Shown here in pieces: positions 1-9,300 of a stretch of DNA of 64,000 nt. Origin of the DNA: Myxococcales bacterium (lineage in GTDB: Bacteria > Myxococcota_A > Polyangia > Polyangiales > Ga0077539); the NCBI GenBank assembly GCA_030652255.1, contig JAUSAZ010000107.1:33133-97132 (forward strand), read 5' to 3'. How positions within the stretch are numbered: position 1 is the first letter of the stretch; each line of letters begins with the position of its first letter. The position numbers and the translations under genes are program-made. The notes under the pieces are model-generated. The model was not told the DNA's origin, searched no databases, and saw only the letters and a list, made by a program, of their open reading frames with translations.

Positions 1-210
1 CTCAACGTGCGGCAGCTGCGCGAGGTGGCGGCGCTCGACGCGATGAGCACCCGGCTGCTGACCGACGCCAGCGACCGGCTGGGGCTGAGCGCGCGGGCGA
101 TCCACCGGGTGATGAAGCTGGCGCGCACCATCGCCGACCTCGACGCGAGCGCCGGGGTGCTGGGCCACCACCTCGCCGAGGCCATCGGGTACCGGGTGAC
201 CGGGGGGTAG
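1..210 (+). CDS. comM: C-terminus of ComM/YifB-type Mg-chelatase-like AAA ATPase (partial)
   Basis: Only the last 69 codons are inside the window, because the gene begins upstream of base 1. The visible residues include the stretch SARAIHRVMKLARTIADL followed by HLAEAIGYR. This is the typical closing helix bundle of YifB/ComM proteins, which are hexameric helicase-like AAA+ ATPases that help branch migration when transformed DNA is integrated. The ATPase motifs are not in the window, so the call rests on the C-terminal signature alone. It converges with the minus-strand gene ending at 214, leaving only 3 bp between them. Confidence 0.8.
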   Translation, partial: LNVRQLREVAALDAMSTRLLTDASDRLGLSARAIHRVMKLARTIADLDASAGVLGHHLAEAIGYRVTGG

Positions 211-213
211 GGG

Positions 214-498
214 TCACTCCCCTTCGGGCTTCGTGGTCTCCTCGATGACCGCGGTGAGCACCGCGCCCACCGCGCGGTTGACCAGCCGGATGCTGCCGTA
301 CACGCCCGTCAGCGCCGCGCCGTGGACGTCGTGCACCAGCCGCGCGGGGCCGGCCACCGGGGGGATCAACGCCAGCACCGCGAAGGTGCGGTCTGCCGTC
401 TCCCGGTGCACCCGCTCGACCGCCGACGAGCCGTGCTCCACCACGTCTTCGAGCAGCGCGCGCAGCCCGAGGAGCCGCTTCTTGCCGGTGGGCGTCAT
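214..498 (-). CDS. Small conserved-looking protein coupled to an esterase
   Basis: This 94-residue protein begins at the ATG at 498, which overlaps the stop of the upstream hydrolase in an ATGA arrangement, so the two are probably translationally coupled. The N-terminal half is charged (ERVHRETADRT), and the second half is rich in Ala/Val/Gly and could form an amphipathic or membrane-associated helix. There is no signal peptide, and I recognise no named domain. By position it may be a partner or regulator of the alpha/beta hydrolase. That is inference from the overlap only. Longer in-frame starts further upstream lie inside the hydrolase gene and were not used. Confidence 0.6.
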   Translation of the reverse strand: MTPTGKKRLLGLRALLEDVVEHGSSAVERVHRETADRTFAVLALIPPVAGPARLVHDVHGAALTGVYGSIRLVNRAVGAVLTAVIEETTKPEGE

Positions 499-1436
499 GG
501 CGCCTCGCACCATTTCCGGAGCCAGGCGTACACGTCCAGCGAGCGCGGGATGGCCGCGTGGCTCAGCCCCGGGAACACCCTCACCCGCGACGGGTCGAGC
601 CCCTCGCCCAGCGAGCGCCAGCCGGTCGCGCTCGACACCGGCACCACCGCGTCGCCGAAGAGGGTGCGCACCCAGCGCTCGTCCGAGAGCGACCCCGCCA
701 CCAGGTGGTGCGCGATGGACGGCAGCAGCGGCACCGGGTGCTGCGGGTCGCGGAGGGTGACCTGCAGCGTGCGGCGCGCGCGGTCTTCGTGGCGGAGGTC
801 GGCGTCGCCGAGGTCCTTCAGGCCGTCGCTGCGCAGGTCGGCGACGTCCGCGATGAGCCGGGTGTACGGGTCGGGGATGGCCCGCAGCAGCGCGCTCACG
901 ACGCGGCCGACGCGCTCCGTCGGGGCGCCGCGGTGGGGCGTGCCCACGTAGAGCGCGCGGCGGACCAGCGGCAGCCACGGGGCGCCGGTGAGCGCGGCGG
1001 TGTGGGTGGCGGCGCGCAGCACCAGGCCGCCCATGCTGTACCCGAGGAGAACGATCTCCCCGATGGGCACGGGGTACGCGCCGAGGAGCGCGGTGAGCAG
1101 GGCCGAGAGCTCAGCGCCGTTGTCGGCGATGGGCAGGCCCGAGTTGTAGCGGACGTACAGCGGCGTGAGGCCGAGGTCGTCGCGCAGGAGCGTGCCGTAG
1201 TCGCGGCCGCCGGGCATCGCGAAGATGTCCTCGGTGTTCATGAGGCCGTGCACGAGCACCACGACGCGCGCGGTGCCATCGGGGTACGCGGCCGCGAGGG
1301 CGGCGGGTGTAGGGGGAATGGGGGCGCCGTGGAGATGGAGGGCCATCGGCAGCGCGAGGCCATTGTCGGTGCGGACGAGGTAGTCGCCGACGGCGCCGTT
1401 GAGGACTCCGAGGGCGAGGTCGAGCTTGCGTCCCAT
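495..1436 (-). CDS. Alpha/beta hydrolase (lipase/esterase-like)
   Basis: This 313-residue protein has an alpha/beta-hydrolase fold. The oxyanion-hole segment VVLVHGLMN lies near residues 58-66, the nucleophile elbow GYSMGG has Ser134, and a late LSHAAI supplies the likely catalytic His near residue 298. The segment YVGTPHRGAPTERVG after the nucleophile is typical of PGAP1/lipase-class esterases. No signal peptide is visible, so it is predicted to be cytoplasmic or membrane-peripheral. The substrate is unknown; a lipid or ester is likely. It is the first gene of a two-gene unit with the 94-residue protein, joined by a 4-bp overlap. Confidence 0.85.
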   Translation of the reverse strand: MGRKLDLALGVLNGAVGDYLVRTDNGLALPMALHLHGAPIPPTPAALAAAYPDGTARVVVLVHGLMNTEDIFAMPGGRDYGTLLRDDLGLTPLYVRYNSGLPIADNGAELSALLTALLGAYPVPIGEIVLLGYSMGGLVLRAATHTAALTGAPWLPLVRRALYVGTPHRGAPTERVGRVVSALLRAIPDPYTRLIADVADLRSDGLKDLGDADLRHEDRARRTLQVTLRDPQHPVPLLPSIAHHLVAGSLSDERWVRTLFGDAVVPVSSATGWRSLGEGLDPSRVRVFPGLSHAAIPRSLDVYAWLRKWCEAP

Positions 1437-1493
1437 CGGGGAGCCAGCTCTATCACCTCGGAGGGTGCGGCGGGAGGAGCGGAGGGGGGATGG

Positions 1494-2363
1494 TCAGCCC
1501 TGGGGCCTGCGCAGGACGACGTCCTCGCCGTGCACGCCGCGCAGCAGGTCGAGGTCCTTGTTGGTGCCGAGGAGGAGGTCGATGTTCTTGGCGGTGAGGC
1601 TGTCGAAGATGGCCGCGCCGTGCTCGTCGGGGACGAGTTCCTTGTACATCCGCGAGAGGGCCTCGAAGTCCTTGATGAAGCACGCGCCGCCGGCGCCGCG
1701 ACCGGACTTGTGCACGGGGTTCATGTACGTCGGGCCGTTGTCCGGGTCGGCGGACATCGCCTGGCGGATGACGTCCCAGTTGACGCCGTGCTTGGAGACG
1801 AGGTCGTAGAAGAGGTTGATGAACACCACGCGCACGAAGCCGAGCGCGTTGCGGCCGTACTTGATGAACTCCGCCTCGCGGGACGAGCACACCACGGAGT
1901 ACGGGGCCTTCGGGAGCACCGCGAGCACGTCGTCGGCCGCCATGTGGTACTCGGGCGTGTTCACCGGGATGCCCACGATGTTGCGCGTGGGGTTCTCCGC
2001 GTCGTGCTTCGCCGTCGCCACCGACAGGAACTCCGGCGAGTGCATCACCTTCACGTCGGGGTACTGCTTCTGGATCGACTCCGTGGTGCCCGGCAGCAGC
2101 GTCGACTTGATGACCACCGTCTTGCCCTTGCCGACCAGCTCGATGGTGCCGCGCACGATGCTGTCGTCGAAGCCCTCCGGGGTGGTGGGCGTCGGCACCG
2201 CCACGAACACGATGTCGCAGTCCTTGATGAGCCCGGCGTTGCCCGTGTAGGGCTCCTCCTTGGCGAAGCGGGCCACGTGGTAGCCGCGGCGCTCGAAGTC
2301 GTCCGCGTAGGTCTTGCCGATCCAGCCCTGGCCGATGAATCCGATGGTCTTCTGCGTGGTCAT
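1494..2363 (-). CDS. Short UDP-glucose/GDP-mannose dehydrogenase family protein (likely separate start)
   Basis: Starting from the ATG at 2363 this is a 289-residue protein. It has the Rossmann NAD motif GFIGQGWIG, the SPEFL motif, a conserved Lys in FIKYGRNALGF, and the catalytic-Cys motif GGACFIKD. UDP-glucose 6-dehydrogenase oxidises UDP-glucose to UDP-glucuronate for polysaccharide synthesis. The usual enzyme is about 430 residues; this one lacks the C-terminal UDP-binding domain, as do some phage-type versions, so substrate and activity are uncertain. The frame is continuous with the upstream old-yellow-enzyme gene, so it may also be made as part of an 816-residue fusion. Confidence 0.75.
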   Translation of the reverse strand: MTTQKTIGFIGQGWIGKTYADDFERRGYHVARFAKEEPYTGNAGLIKDCDIVFVAVPTPTTPEGFDDSIVRGTIELVGKGKTVVIKSTLLPGTTESIQKQYPDVKVMHSPEFLSVATAKHDAENPTRNIVGIPVNTPEYHMAADDVLAVLPKAPYSVVCSSREAEFIKYGRNALGFVRVVFINLFYDLVSKHGVNWDVIRQAMSADPDNGPTYMNPVHKSGRGAGGACFIKDFEALSRMYKELVPDEHGAAIFDSLTAKNIDLLLGTNKDLDLLRGVHGEDVVLRRPQG

Positions 2364-3944
2364 GGTGCGCGCGTACCTGTCGTGATGGTGTCTGGCGGGC
2401 GTCATCCCGCCAATGGGGGTTTCTGGGCGTCGGGAGGTGTATCCGATGTTCGGTCCGCGCGCAGCATCCCCCCAGCGCGGCGCCTCCAGCCGACGCCGGC
2501 CGTCCTGCGAGCGCGCCACGGTCGCCGGGTCTTCCCCGGGGACGGTCGCCCGGTCCCAGAGCTGGCAGGTGACCTCCTTGTGGTGCTGGTCGAGGCCCTC
2601 GCAGTAGTTGGTCAGCTTGCAACGGCGCACCTCCGCGCCGCGGCCGAGCCTCACCTTGCGCCACCAGTCCGGGTCCGCAAGGCTCTGCCGGGCCGCGGCC
2701 ACCACGTCGCAGTCGCCCGCAGCGAGCGCCGCCTCCGCCAGGCGAAACCCGTTGATGCCCCCGGCGCCCACCACCGGCGTCGTGAGCCCGCGCGCCCGGA
2801 TCGCCTGGCGCACCGCGCGGGACAGCGGGAGGTTGCGACCGAAGGGCCCGCGCGCGTCCGAGCGCACCGTCGGCATGCACTCGTGGCCGCTCGGCCCGGT
2901 GTACGGATAGGCCGCCGCGCCCACCCTCGGGGGCTTCGCGTCCTCGAACTTTCCGCCCTTCGACACCGACACGAAGTCCATCCCCGCGCCGGCCAGCGCG
3001 GCGCCGAAGTACGCCGCGTCGTCGACCGTGCTGCCCCCGTCGATGGCCTCGTCGCCGAGGATGCGGCACCCCGCCGCGAAGCCGTCGGACACCCGCGCGC
3101 GCACCGCCGAGAATACCTCCATAGGTAATCGCAGCCGCCCCTCGCGGGTGCGCCCGTAGCCGTCGTCGCGGTCGTTGAGCGCGGAGAGAAACGACGCCAT
3201 CGTGTAGGCGTGGGCGTAGTGCAGCTCGACCCCGTCGAAGCCCGCCGCCTCGGCCCGCGCGGCCGCGTCGGCGAAGAGCCCCGGCAGCGCCGCGGGCAGC
3301 GATCGGATGTGCGGGAGGTGCAGGTCGGTCACGCGCTCGCGGTAGCCGCGGCGCAGGTCGTCGAGCTCGCGGGCGGTGAGCACCGCGTCGAGGGCCTCGT
3401 CGGGTAGCCCGGCGAGGGCGGCGCGGAGGCGGTCGTCCGGGGCGAGCGCGAGGGCGTCGTCGCCGAGGAGGGCGGCGAGGCGGCGGCGGTGGCCCTCGTC
3501 GACGCGGAGGAAGCGCGCGAAGTACGCCGCGGGCTCCGGGCGGCGGCGGATGGTGAGGAAGTCGATGAGCTGGATGAGCACCCGGGTGCGGCCGGAGGAG
3601 CGGGCGCGCACCGTGTCCACGAGGCGGCGCAGGCCGTCGACGTAGCGGTCGTGGCCGATGCGCAGGAGCGGTCCGCTGGGGACGTCGCGGATGCCCGTGG
3701 CCTCGACCACGATGGCCCCGGGCTCGCCGTCGGCGTAGCGCCCGTACCAGTCGAGCACCGCGGCGGTGACCTCGCCCTCCGCCGTCGCGCGCCACGGCAC
3801 CATCGCGGGCACCCAGGTGCGCGACGTGAGCGAGCGCCCGCGCCCGAGCGAGAGCGGCGAGAAGAGCCGCGAGGCCGCCGCCTCGGCCTCGGTGGGCCAC
3901 GCTTCATCGGGAATGGGGTGCACCACGCGCAGGGGGTTGCTCAC
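1494..3944 (-). CDS. Old-yellow-enzyme oxidoreductase fused in frame to a short UDP-glucose dehydrogenase
   Basis: The frame opens at a GTG at 3944 and stays open for 816 codons. Residues 1 to about 465 match the NADH:flavin oxidoreductase (old yellow enzyme) family: LFSPLSLG near the N-terminus, GFDGVELHYAHAY in the barrel, VVGAGGINGF at the FMN-phosphate strand, and a Cys-rich tail RCKLTNYCEGLDQ. Homologues usually end soon after this tail. Here about 60 low-complexity residues follow, and then the UDP-glucose dehydrogenase homology starts at Met528. I checked the codons across the junction (2364-2486) and found no stop. The result is either a true bifunctional fusion or a gene that lost its stop codon through mutation or sequencing error. 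Confidence 0.6.
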   Translation of the reverse strand: MSNPLRVVHPIPDEAWPTEAEAAASRLFSPLSLGRGRSLTSRTWVPAMVPWRATAEGEVTAAVLDWYGRYADGEPGAIVVEATGIRDVPSGPLLRIGHDRYVDGLRRLVDTVRARSSGRTRVLIQLIDFLTIRRRPEPAAYFARFLRVDEGHRRRLAALLGDDALALAPDDRLRAALAGLPDEALDAVLTARELDDLRRGYRERVTDLHLPHIRSLPAALPGLFADAAARAEAAGFDGVELHYAHAYTMASFLSALNDRDDGYGRTREGRLRLPMEVFSAVRARVSDGFAAGCRILGDEAIDGGSTVDDAAYFGAALAGAGMDFVSVSKGGKFEDAKPPRVGAAAYPYTGPSGHECMPTVRSDARGPFGRNLPLSRAVRQAIRARGLTTPVVGAGGINGFRLAEAALAAGDCDVVAAARQSLADPDWWRKVRLGRGAEVRRCKLTNYCEGLDQHHKEVTCQLWDRATVPGEDPATVARSQDGRRRLEAPRWGDAARGPNIGYTSRRPETPIGGMTPARHHHDRYARTMTTQKTIGFIGQGWIGKTYADDFERRGYHVARFAKEEPYTGNAGLIKDCDIVFVAVPTPTTPEGFDDSIVRGTIELVGKGKTVVIKSTLLPGTTESIQKQYPDVKVMHSPEFLSVATAKHDAENPTRNIVGIPVNTPEYHMAADDVLAVLPKAPYSVVCSSREAEFIKYGRNALGFVRVVFINLFYDLVSKHGVNWDVIRQAMSADPDNGPTYMNPVHKSGRGAGGACFIKDFEALSRMYKELVPDEHGAAIFDSLTAKNIDLLLGTNKDLDLLRGVHGEDVVLRRPQG

Positions 3945-3962
3945 AGCGCGCGGATGGTAGCG

Positions 3963-5285
3963 CTACGCGGGCCGCCAGCGCGGCAGGCGGAGCACCAGGC
4001 GCGCGCCCGAGGGGGCGTCCTCGAAGGCCGCCGAGCCGCCGTGCGCGCGGGCGATGCGGGCCACCAGCGCGAGGCCCACCCCGTGGCCGCGCACCCCGTC
4101 CGCCCGGGCGCCCGCCGAGCGGTAGAAGGCGTCGAAGACCCGCGCCCGATCGCTCGCGGGCACGCCCGGCCCCTCGTCGGTCACCGCCACCACCGCGTCG
4201 TCGCCGTCGGCCTCGGCGCGCACCGTCACCTCGCCCGTCGGCGCGAACTTCAGCGCGTTGCCGAGCACGTTCTCCAGCATCGCCCGCAGCAGCACCGCGT
4301 CGCCCCGGACGTGCAGCCGGTCGTCCACGGTCGCCAGCACCCGCGCCCGCGCCGCGGGCTCGAGCGCCGCCAGCACCTCGTCCGCCACCTCCGCCAGCGA
4401 CACCGCCTCGCGCGACCCGCGCAGCGACTCGTCCGGCGCCGCCAGGATCAGCAGCCGCTCGACCAGCGCGGTGAGCCCCACCAGCGTGCGCAGCGCCCGG
4501 CGCTGGGAGTCTCTTACCTCCTCGGGTAATGTCTCGTCGGCCTCCGCGGCCAGCTCCAGCTCGGCGCGCATCGTCCCGAGGGGCGTGCGCAGCTCGTGCG
4601 CCGCGTCGGCCGCGAAGCGTCGCGACTGCGCGAGCGCCCCGTCGAGCCGCGCGAGCATCTCCCCGAGCGCGGCCCGCAGCGCGTCGGTCTCGGCGTACCC
4701 GTCGCCGCGGCCCGGGAGGGAGGGCCCCGGGGCGTCGGCGTCCACCGCGGCGACCTCCTCGCGCAGCCGCTGCAACGGACGGACGATGCGCGCCGACACC
4801 GCGCCGCTGAGCCCGAGCCCCGCGAGGCCCGCGAGCAGCGCCGCCGCGAGCGAGGCGCCCAGGAGCAGTGAGCGCTGGGAGCGGGCCACGGTGAGCTCGC
4901 TGGCCACCTCGATGGCCCCGGTGGGCAGCACGAAGCGGCAGCGGCGGGAGGTCCCCTCGGTGCGGCAGCCCCCGGCCGCGGAGGGCCGGAGCGAGGCGTC
5001 GCCGCCGACGAAGCGGGCGCCGCGGTAGAGGGCGATGCGCATCCCCGCGACGGCCACCTCGGTCTGCTCGTCGTCGGCGTGCGCCCGCGCGGCGGCGTCA
5101 TCCATCCCGGGCGGAACCTCCACGGCCAGGGTCTGCGCGGCGCCGCGGAGCCGGTCGTCCTCGCGGTCGAGCATGGAGGTCCAGGCGATGATGGTGGCGA
5201 GCGCGGCGGAGAGCAGGCCAGAGAGCACCGCGGTCGCTGCCATCGCCCGCGCCACCCGCCGCGCGATGGTGCGCCCGGCGCTCAC
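3963..5285 (-). CDS. Sensor histidine kinase
   Basis: This is a 440-residue sensor kinase of the OmpR-partner type. An N-terminal membrane segment is followed by a short periplasmic sensor with a Cys pair (GGCRTEGTSRRC), a second membrane helix (around ASLAAALLAGLAGLGLS), HAMP, a dimerisation domain with the phospho-acceptor His230 in HELRTPLG, and an ATPase domain with N (ENVLGNALKFA), G1 (DEGPGVP) and G2 (GHGVGLAL) boxes. The GTG start at 5285 overlaps the stop of the response regulator gene upstream (GTGA), so the pair is translationally coupled. The stimulus is unknown; the Cys pair could form a disulphide. Confidence 0.9.
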   Translation of the reverse strand: MSAGRTIARRVARAMAATAVLSGLLSAALATIIAWTSMLDREDDRLRGAAQTLAVEVPPGMDDAAARAHADDEQTEVAVAGMRIALYRGARFVGGDASLRPSAAGGCRTEGTSRRCRFVLPTGAIEVASELTVARSQRSLLLGASLAAALLAGLAGLGLSGAVSARIVRPLQRLREEVAAVDADAPGPSLPGRGDGYAETDALRAALGEMLARLDGALAQSRRFAADAAHELRTPLGTMRAELELAAEADETLPEEVRDSQRRALRTLVGLTALVERLLILAAPDESLRGSREAVSLAEVADEVLAALEPAARARVLATVDDRLHVRGDAVLLRAMLENVLGNALKFAPTGEVTVRAEADGDDAVVAVTDEGPGVPASDRARVFDAFYRSAGARADGVRGHGVGLALVARIARAHGGSAAFEDAPSGARLVLRLPRWRPA

Positions 5286-5944
5286 TCCCCTCCCCCGAGC
5301 GCGTAGCCCTCGCCGCGCACGGTGCGCAGGGCCGCCGCGCCGAGCTTCCGGCGCACCCGGGTGATGAGCACGTCGAGGCTCGCGCTGGCCTGCGGGGAGT
5401 CCGCCCCCCAGACCGCGTCGAGGATCTCCCCCCGCCGCGCCACCCTCCCCCCGCGCCCCGCCAGGAACTCCACCAGCGCCCACTCCCTCGCCGTCAGCGG
5501 CGCCTCCGCCCCGTCGAGCACCGCGCGCCGCGCCGCGAAGTCGAGCGACACCGCCCCGTGCCGCCAGGTGCTCGGCGTCGCCGCGGGCCCGCGCCGGCCG
5601 AGCACCCGCACCCGCGCGCGCAGCTCGGCCACCGCGAAGGGCTTGGCCAGGAAGTCATCGGCGCCGGACTCCAGGCCCTCCACCCGGCGGGCCACCGCGC
5701 CCTGCGCCGTCAACATCAGGATGGGCACCCGCTCCCCCTCGGCGCGCAGCGAGCGGCACAGCGCCATGCCCGAGCCGTCGGGCAGCCCCAGGTCGAGCAC
5801 CAGCACCTCCGGGGGCGACTCCATCAGCGCCGCCCGCGCCCCGGCCACCGTCGCCACCGCCGTCACCGCGTGGCCGTCGCGGGTGAGCGCCCGGGTCACG
5901 AGCTCGCGGAGCTCGGCGTTGTCATCGACCAGCAGCACCCTCAC
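5282..5944 (-). CDS. OmpR/PhoB-family response regulator
   Basis: This is a 220-residue regulator with a receiver domain (acidic pocket DD at residues 7-8, phospho-acceptor Asp51 in LDLGLP, Lys in FLAKPF) and a C-terminal winged-helix domain ending TVRGEGYAL, typical of trans_reg_C. A GTG at 5944 is chosen because it gives the standard MRVLLVDDN opening. A longer in-frame extension upstream is low-complexity and unlikely to be translated. It is co-transcribed with the downstream sensor kinase through a 4-bp overlap. No operator was identified. Confidence 0.9.
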   Translation of the reverse strand: MRVLLVDDNAELRELVTRALTRDGHAVTAVATVAGARAALMESPPEVLVLDLGLPDGSGMALCRSLRAEGERVPILMLTAQGAVARRVEGLESGADDFLAKPFAVAELRARVRVLGRRGPAATPSTWRHGAVSLDFAARRAVLDGAEAPLTAREWALVEFLAGRGGRVARRGEILDAVWGADSPQASASLDVLITRVRRKLGAAALRTVRGEGYALGGGE

Positions 5945-6321
5945 GGCGGCGACGAGTAGAGCACACGCCCGCGGGCCATCACCCCCATCGTCGCGAGGCG
6001 TGGATGGGCCCGGTTTGGGCGCTCCCCCCGCCGGTCCCTCCGCGGGAGCAGAGCTCAACCGCAGGGCCCGCTCGTTGAATGGCCCAGGTCGGGGCACAAT
6101 TCACGGAACGCCTTGTTTTCATGCCGATGGGTGCGTGGGATGGCCCCGTGCCCGCTGGGCCCGCGGAGACCGGCAGAGCGGCACGCAGCGTAAGACGGCG
6201 GCGGCGCACTGCGCCATTGACTCACTCCGACAAGGGGTGTCTCTGCTGAGGGTGTCTGTGCATCGGACGCTTCCGCCGGTGGGTTCCGGGGGAGGAGTGC
6301 GGTCTTGTTCGAGGAGCAGCG
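5945..6321. other. Intergenic region between divergent regulator and lipoprotein genes
   Basis: No convincing gene is present in these 377 bp. The region should carry the promoters of both the leftward two-component operon and the rightward lipoprotein gene. TTGACT at 6216-6221 is a possible -35 element for the rightward gene, but no good -10 element follows at normal spacing. A purine-rich GAGGAG sits a few bases before the lipoprotein ATG. Confidence 0.4.
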
Positions 6322-9300
6322 ATGGTGAAGAAGAAGAACGCCTTGTTGTGGTTGGTCCCTGCGCTCGCGCTCAGCGCGTGCTCCGACCCGCCCAGTGCCA
6401 ACGTCACGCTCGACGCGGCGACCGACGACCTCGGCACCACGGACGTGCCGACGAACACCGACACGGGCACGAAGCGTGACGTCGGCAACGGCGACGCAAC
6501 GCGCGTCGACGTGGTGCCCACCGACAACGGGATCATCCCGGACGACGCCGCCGACGCGGGCGACGACGCGAGCGCCGACGCGGGCGAAGACGCGAGCGCC
6601 GACGCAGGCGAAGACGCGGGCGAGGACGCAGGCGAAGACGCGGGCGAAGACGCGGGCGAAGACGCGGGCGAGGACGCAGGCGAAGACGCGGGCGAAGACG
6701 CGGGCGTGGACGCAGGCGAAGACGCGGGCGTGGACGCGGGCGAAGACGCGGGCGAAGACGCGGGCGTGGTCGACAGCGGCGTCGATGCGGGGGCCGATGT
6801 GATGGTGGTTCCGCCGCCGGTCAACAACCTCCCGGCCGATGCGCTCACGCTCAACCTCGCGACGCCGGTCGTCACGGTCACGGGCTCCACCGTGGGCGCG
6901 ACCAACGAGGCCGGCTGTCGCACCGGCGGCGACGCCTTCTACCGCTTCACGCTCACGCGCCGCGAGGTCGTGTACGTCAACACCTTCGGCTCGGCCTACG
7001 ACACCAGCGTCGCGCTCACCAACGTGATGGGCGTCCAGCTCACCGGGCAGTGCAACGACGACTCCGAGTGCGGCGGGCTCCAGAGCTCGCTCACCGCGGT
7101 GCTCGACGCCGGCACGTACCTCGTGGCCGTCGGCGGCTTCAACGGCGCCACCGGCGCCTTCGCGCTGAACTTCAACCACCTCCCGGTCGGCAACGGGCAG
7201 GCGGTCGCGGTGCCCGACACCAGCGCGGGCGTGCGCGCCTTCACCGGCACCACCGCCGCCACCGGCACCGTCGCGCAGTCGTGCGGCGGCTCGGGCGGGG
7301 GTCCGGAGAACACCTACTACTTCACGACCTGCCCGGCCTTCCCCTCGACCAGCCTCGTGGCCTCCACCTGCGGCGGCGCGACCTTCGACACCGTCGTCGA
7401 GCAGCGCAGCACCAACCGCGCGGCGGCGGTCTGCGCCGACGACTCCGCCGGCTGCGGCGCCCGCTCGGCGAGCGCGGCGACCCTCCCGGCCGGCGCCGGG
7501 CTGCACACCGTCTACGTCGACGGGTTCAACGCCAGCGCGCTCGGCGCGTACTCCCTCTCCCTCGCCTTCGGCGGCTGCGCCGCGGGCCAGACGCTCTGCA
7601 CCACCGGCGGCTGCACCAACCTGCAGACCAGCGCCACGAGCTGCGGCACCTGCGGCAACGCCTGCGCCGCGGGCCTCTCCTGCAACGCCGGGGCATGCAC
7701 CCCGCCCCCGCCGGCCAATGACCTCCCGGCCAACGCCGTCGCGCTCACGCTCGCGACCCCCACGGTCACGGTCACGGGCAGCACGGCCGGCTCCACCAAC
7801 CAGGCCGGCTGCCTCTCCGGCGGCGACGTGTTCTACAGCTTCACCCTGACCAGCCGCGAGGTCGTCTGGGTGAACACCTTCGGGTCGGCCTACGACACCA
7901 GCGTCGCGATCACCAACGCCGCGGGCGCCCAGCTCACCGGCCAGTGCAACGACGACTCGTGCGGCGGGCTCCAGAGCTCGGTGGCCACCGCGCTCGATCC
8001 GGGCACCTACCTCGTCGCCGTCGGCGGCGCCGGCTCCACCGGGGCCTTCACCCTCAACGTCAGCCACCTCCCGGCGGGCAACGGCCCGGCGGTGGCGGTG
8101 ACCAACACCAGCGCGGGCGTGCGGTCGTTCACCGGCACCACCGCGGGCCTGAGCGCGCTCGCGCAGTCGTGCGGCGGCTCGGGCGGCGGCCCGGAGAACA
8201 CCTACTTCTTCGTGACGTGCCCGAACTTCGCGGGCAGCGCCGTCACGGCCTCCACCTGCGGCGGCGCGGCCTTCGACACCGTGGTCGAGCAGCGCAGCAC
8301 CAACCGCGCGGCGGCGGTCTGCGCCGACGACACCACCGGCTGCGGCGCCCGCTCGTCGAGCGTGGCGACCCTCCCGGCCGGCGCCGGGCTGCACACCGTC
8401 TACGTCGACGGGTACGGCACCACCGCGCTCGGCGCGTACTCCCTGTCGGTCTCCTTCGGCGGCTGCGCCGCGGGCCAGACGCTCTGCACCACCGGCGGCT
8501 GCACCAACCTGCAGACCAGCGCCACCAGCTGCGGCACCTGCGGAACCGTCTGCGGCGCGGGCCTCGTGTGCACCGCGGGCGCCTGCTCGCCGCCCGCCCC
8601 GGGCGCCGACCTCCCGGCGAACGCGATCACCCTCGACCTGTCGACCCCGACGGTCACGACGCTCGGCAGCACCGCGGGCGCGACCAACCAGTCGGGCTGC
8701 GGCTCCGGCGGCGACGTCTACTACCGCTTCACGCTGGCCCGGCGTGAGGTCGTGGAGGTCGACACCTTCGACACCGGCTACGACAGCACGGTGGCGATCA
8801 CCAACGCTGCGGGCACCACGCTCACGGGGCTCTGCGCGGACGACAGCTGCTCGGTCAACGACGGCCAGGTCGCGAGCGTCCTCGACGCGGGCACCTACCT
8901 CGTCGCGGTCGGCGGATTCGGCGGCGCCTCCGGCGCGTTCACCATGACGCTGCGGCACCTCCCGGTGGGCGGCGTCACCCCGGTGCGGATCGCGTCGTTC
9001 CCGACGACCAACACCGCGGTGATGGGCACCACCGTGGGCGGCACCAGCGCCTTCGCGAGCACCACCTGCCAGGGCAACGCGGGCGGCAACGACGTCTCGT
9101 ACTGGTTCGCCACCTGCCCGAGCTTCGTGTCGGTGCCCTTCACGGCGTCGACCTGCACCGGGACGAGCTTCGACACCATCCTCACGCTCCAGAACACCGG
9201 CGCCGTCGCGGCCTGCGGCGACGACTCGTGCAGCACGCAGTCGACGGTCACCTCCACGCTCCCCGGCGGCGCGAACCTGTACACGCTCAACCTCGACGGC

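Noticed and set aside
558..3128. An 856-codon plus-strand frame across the hydrolase, UDP-glucose dehydrogenase and flavoenzyme region
   Set aside because: It has a His/Arg/Val-rich artefact composition and is antisense to genes with clear active-site motifs.
6541..6768. Possible CRISPR array in the regular repeats
   Set aside because: The repeats are 12 bp, directly adjacent with no spacers, and lie in frame inside a lipoprotein gene.
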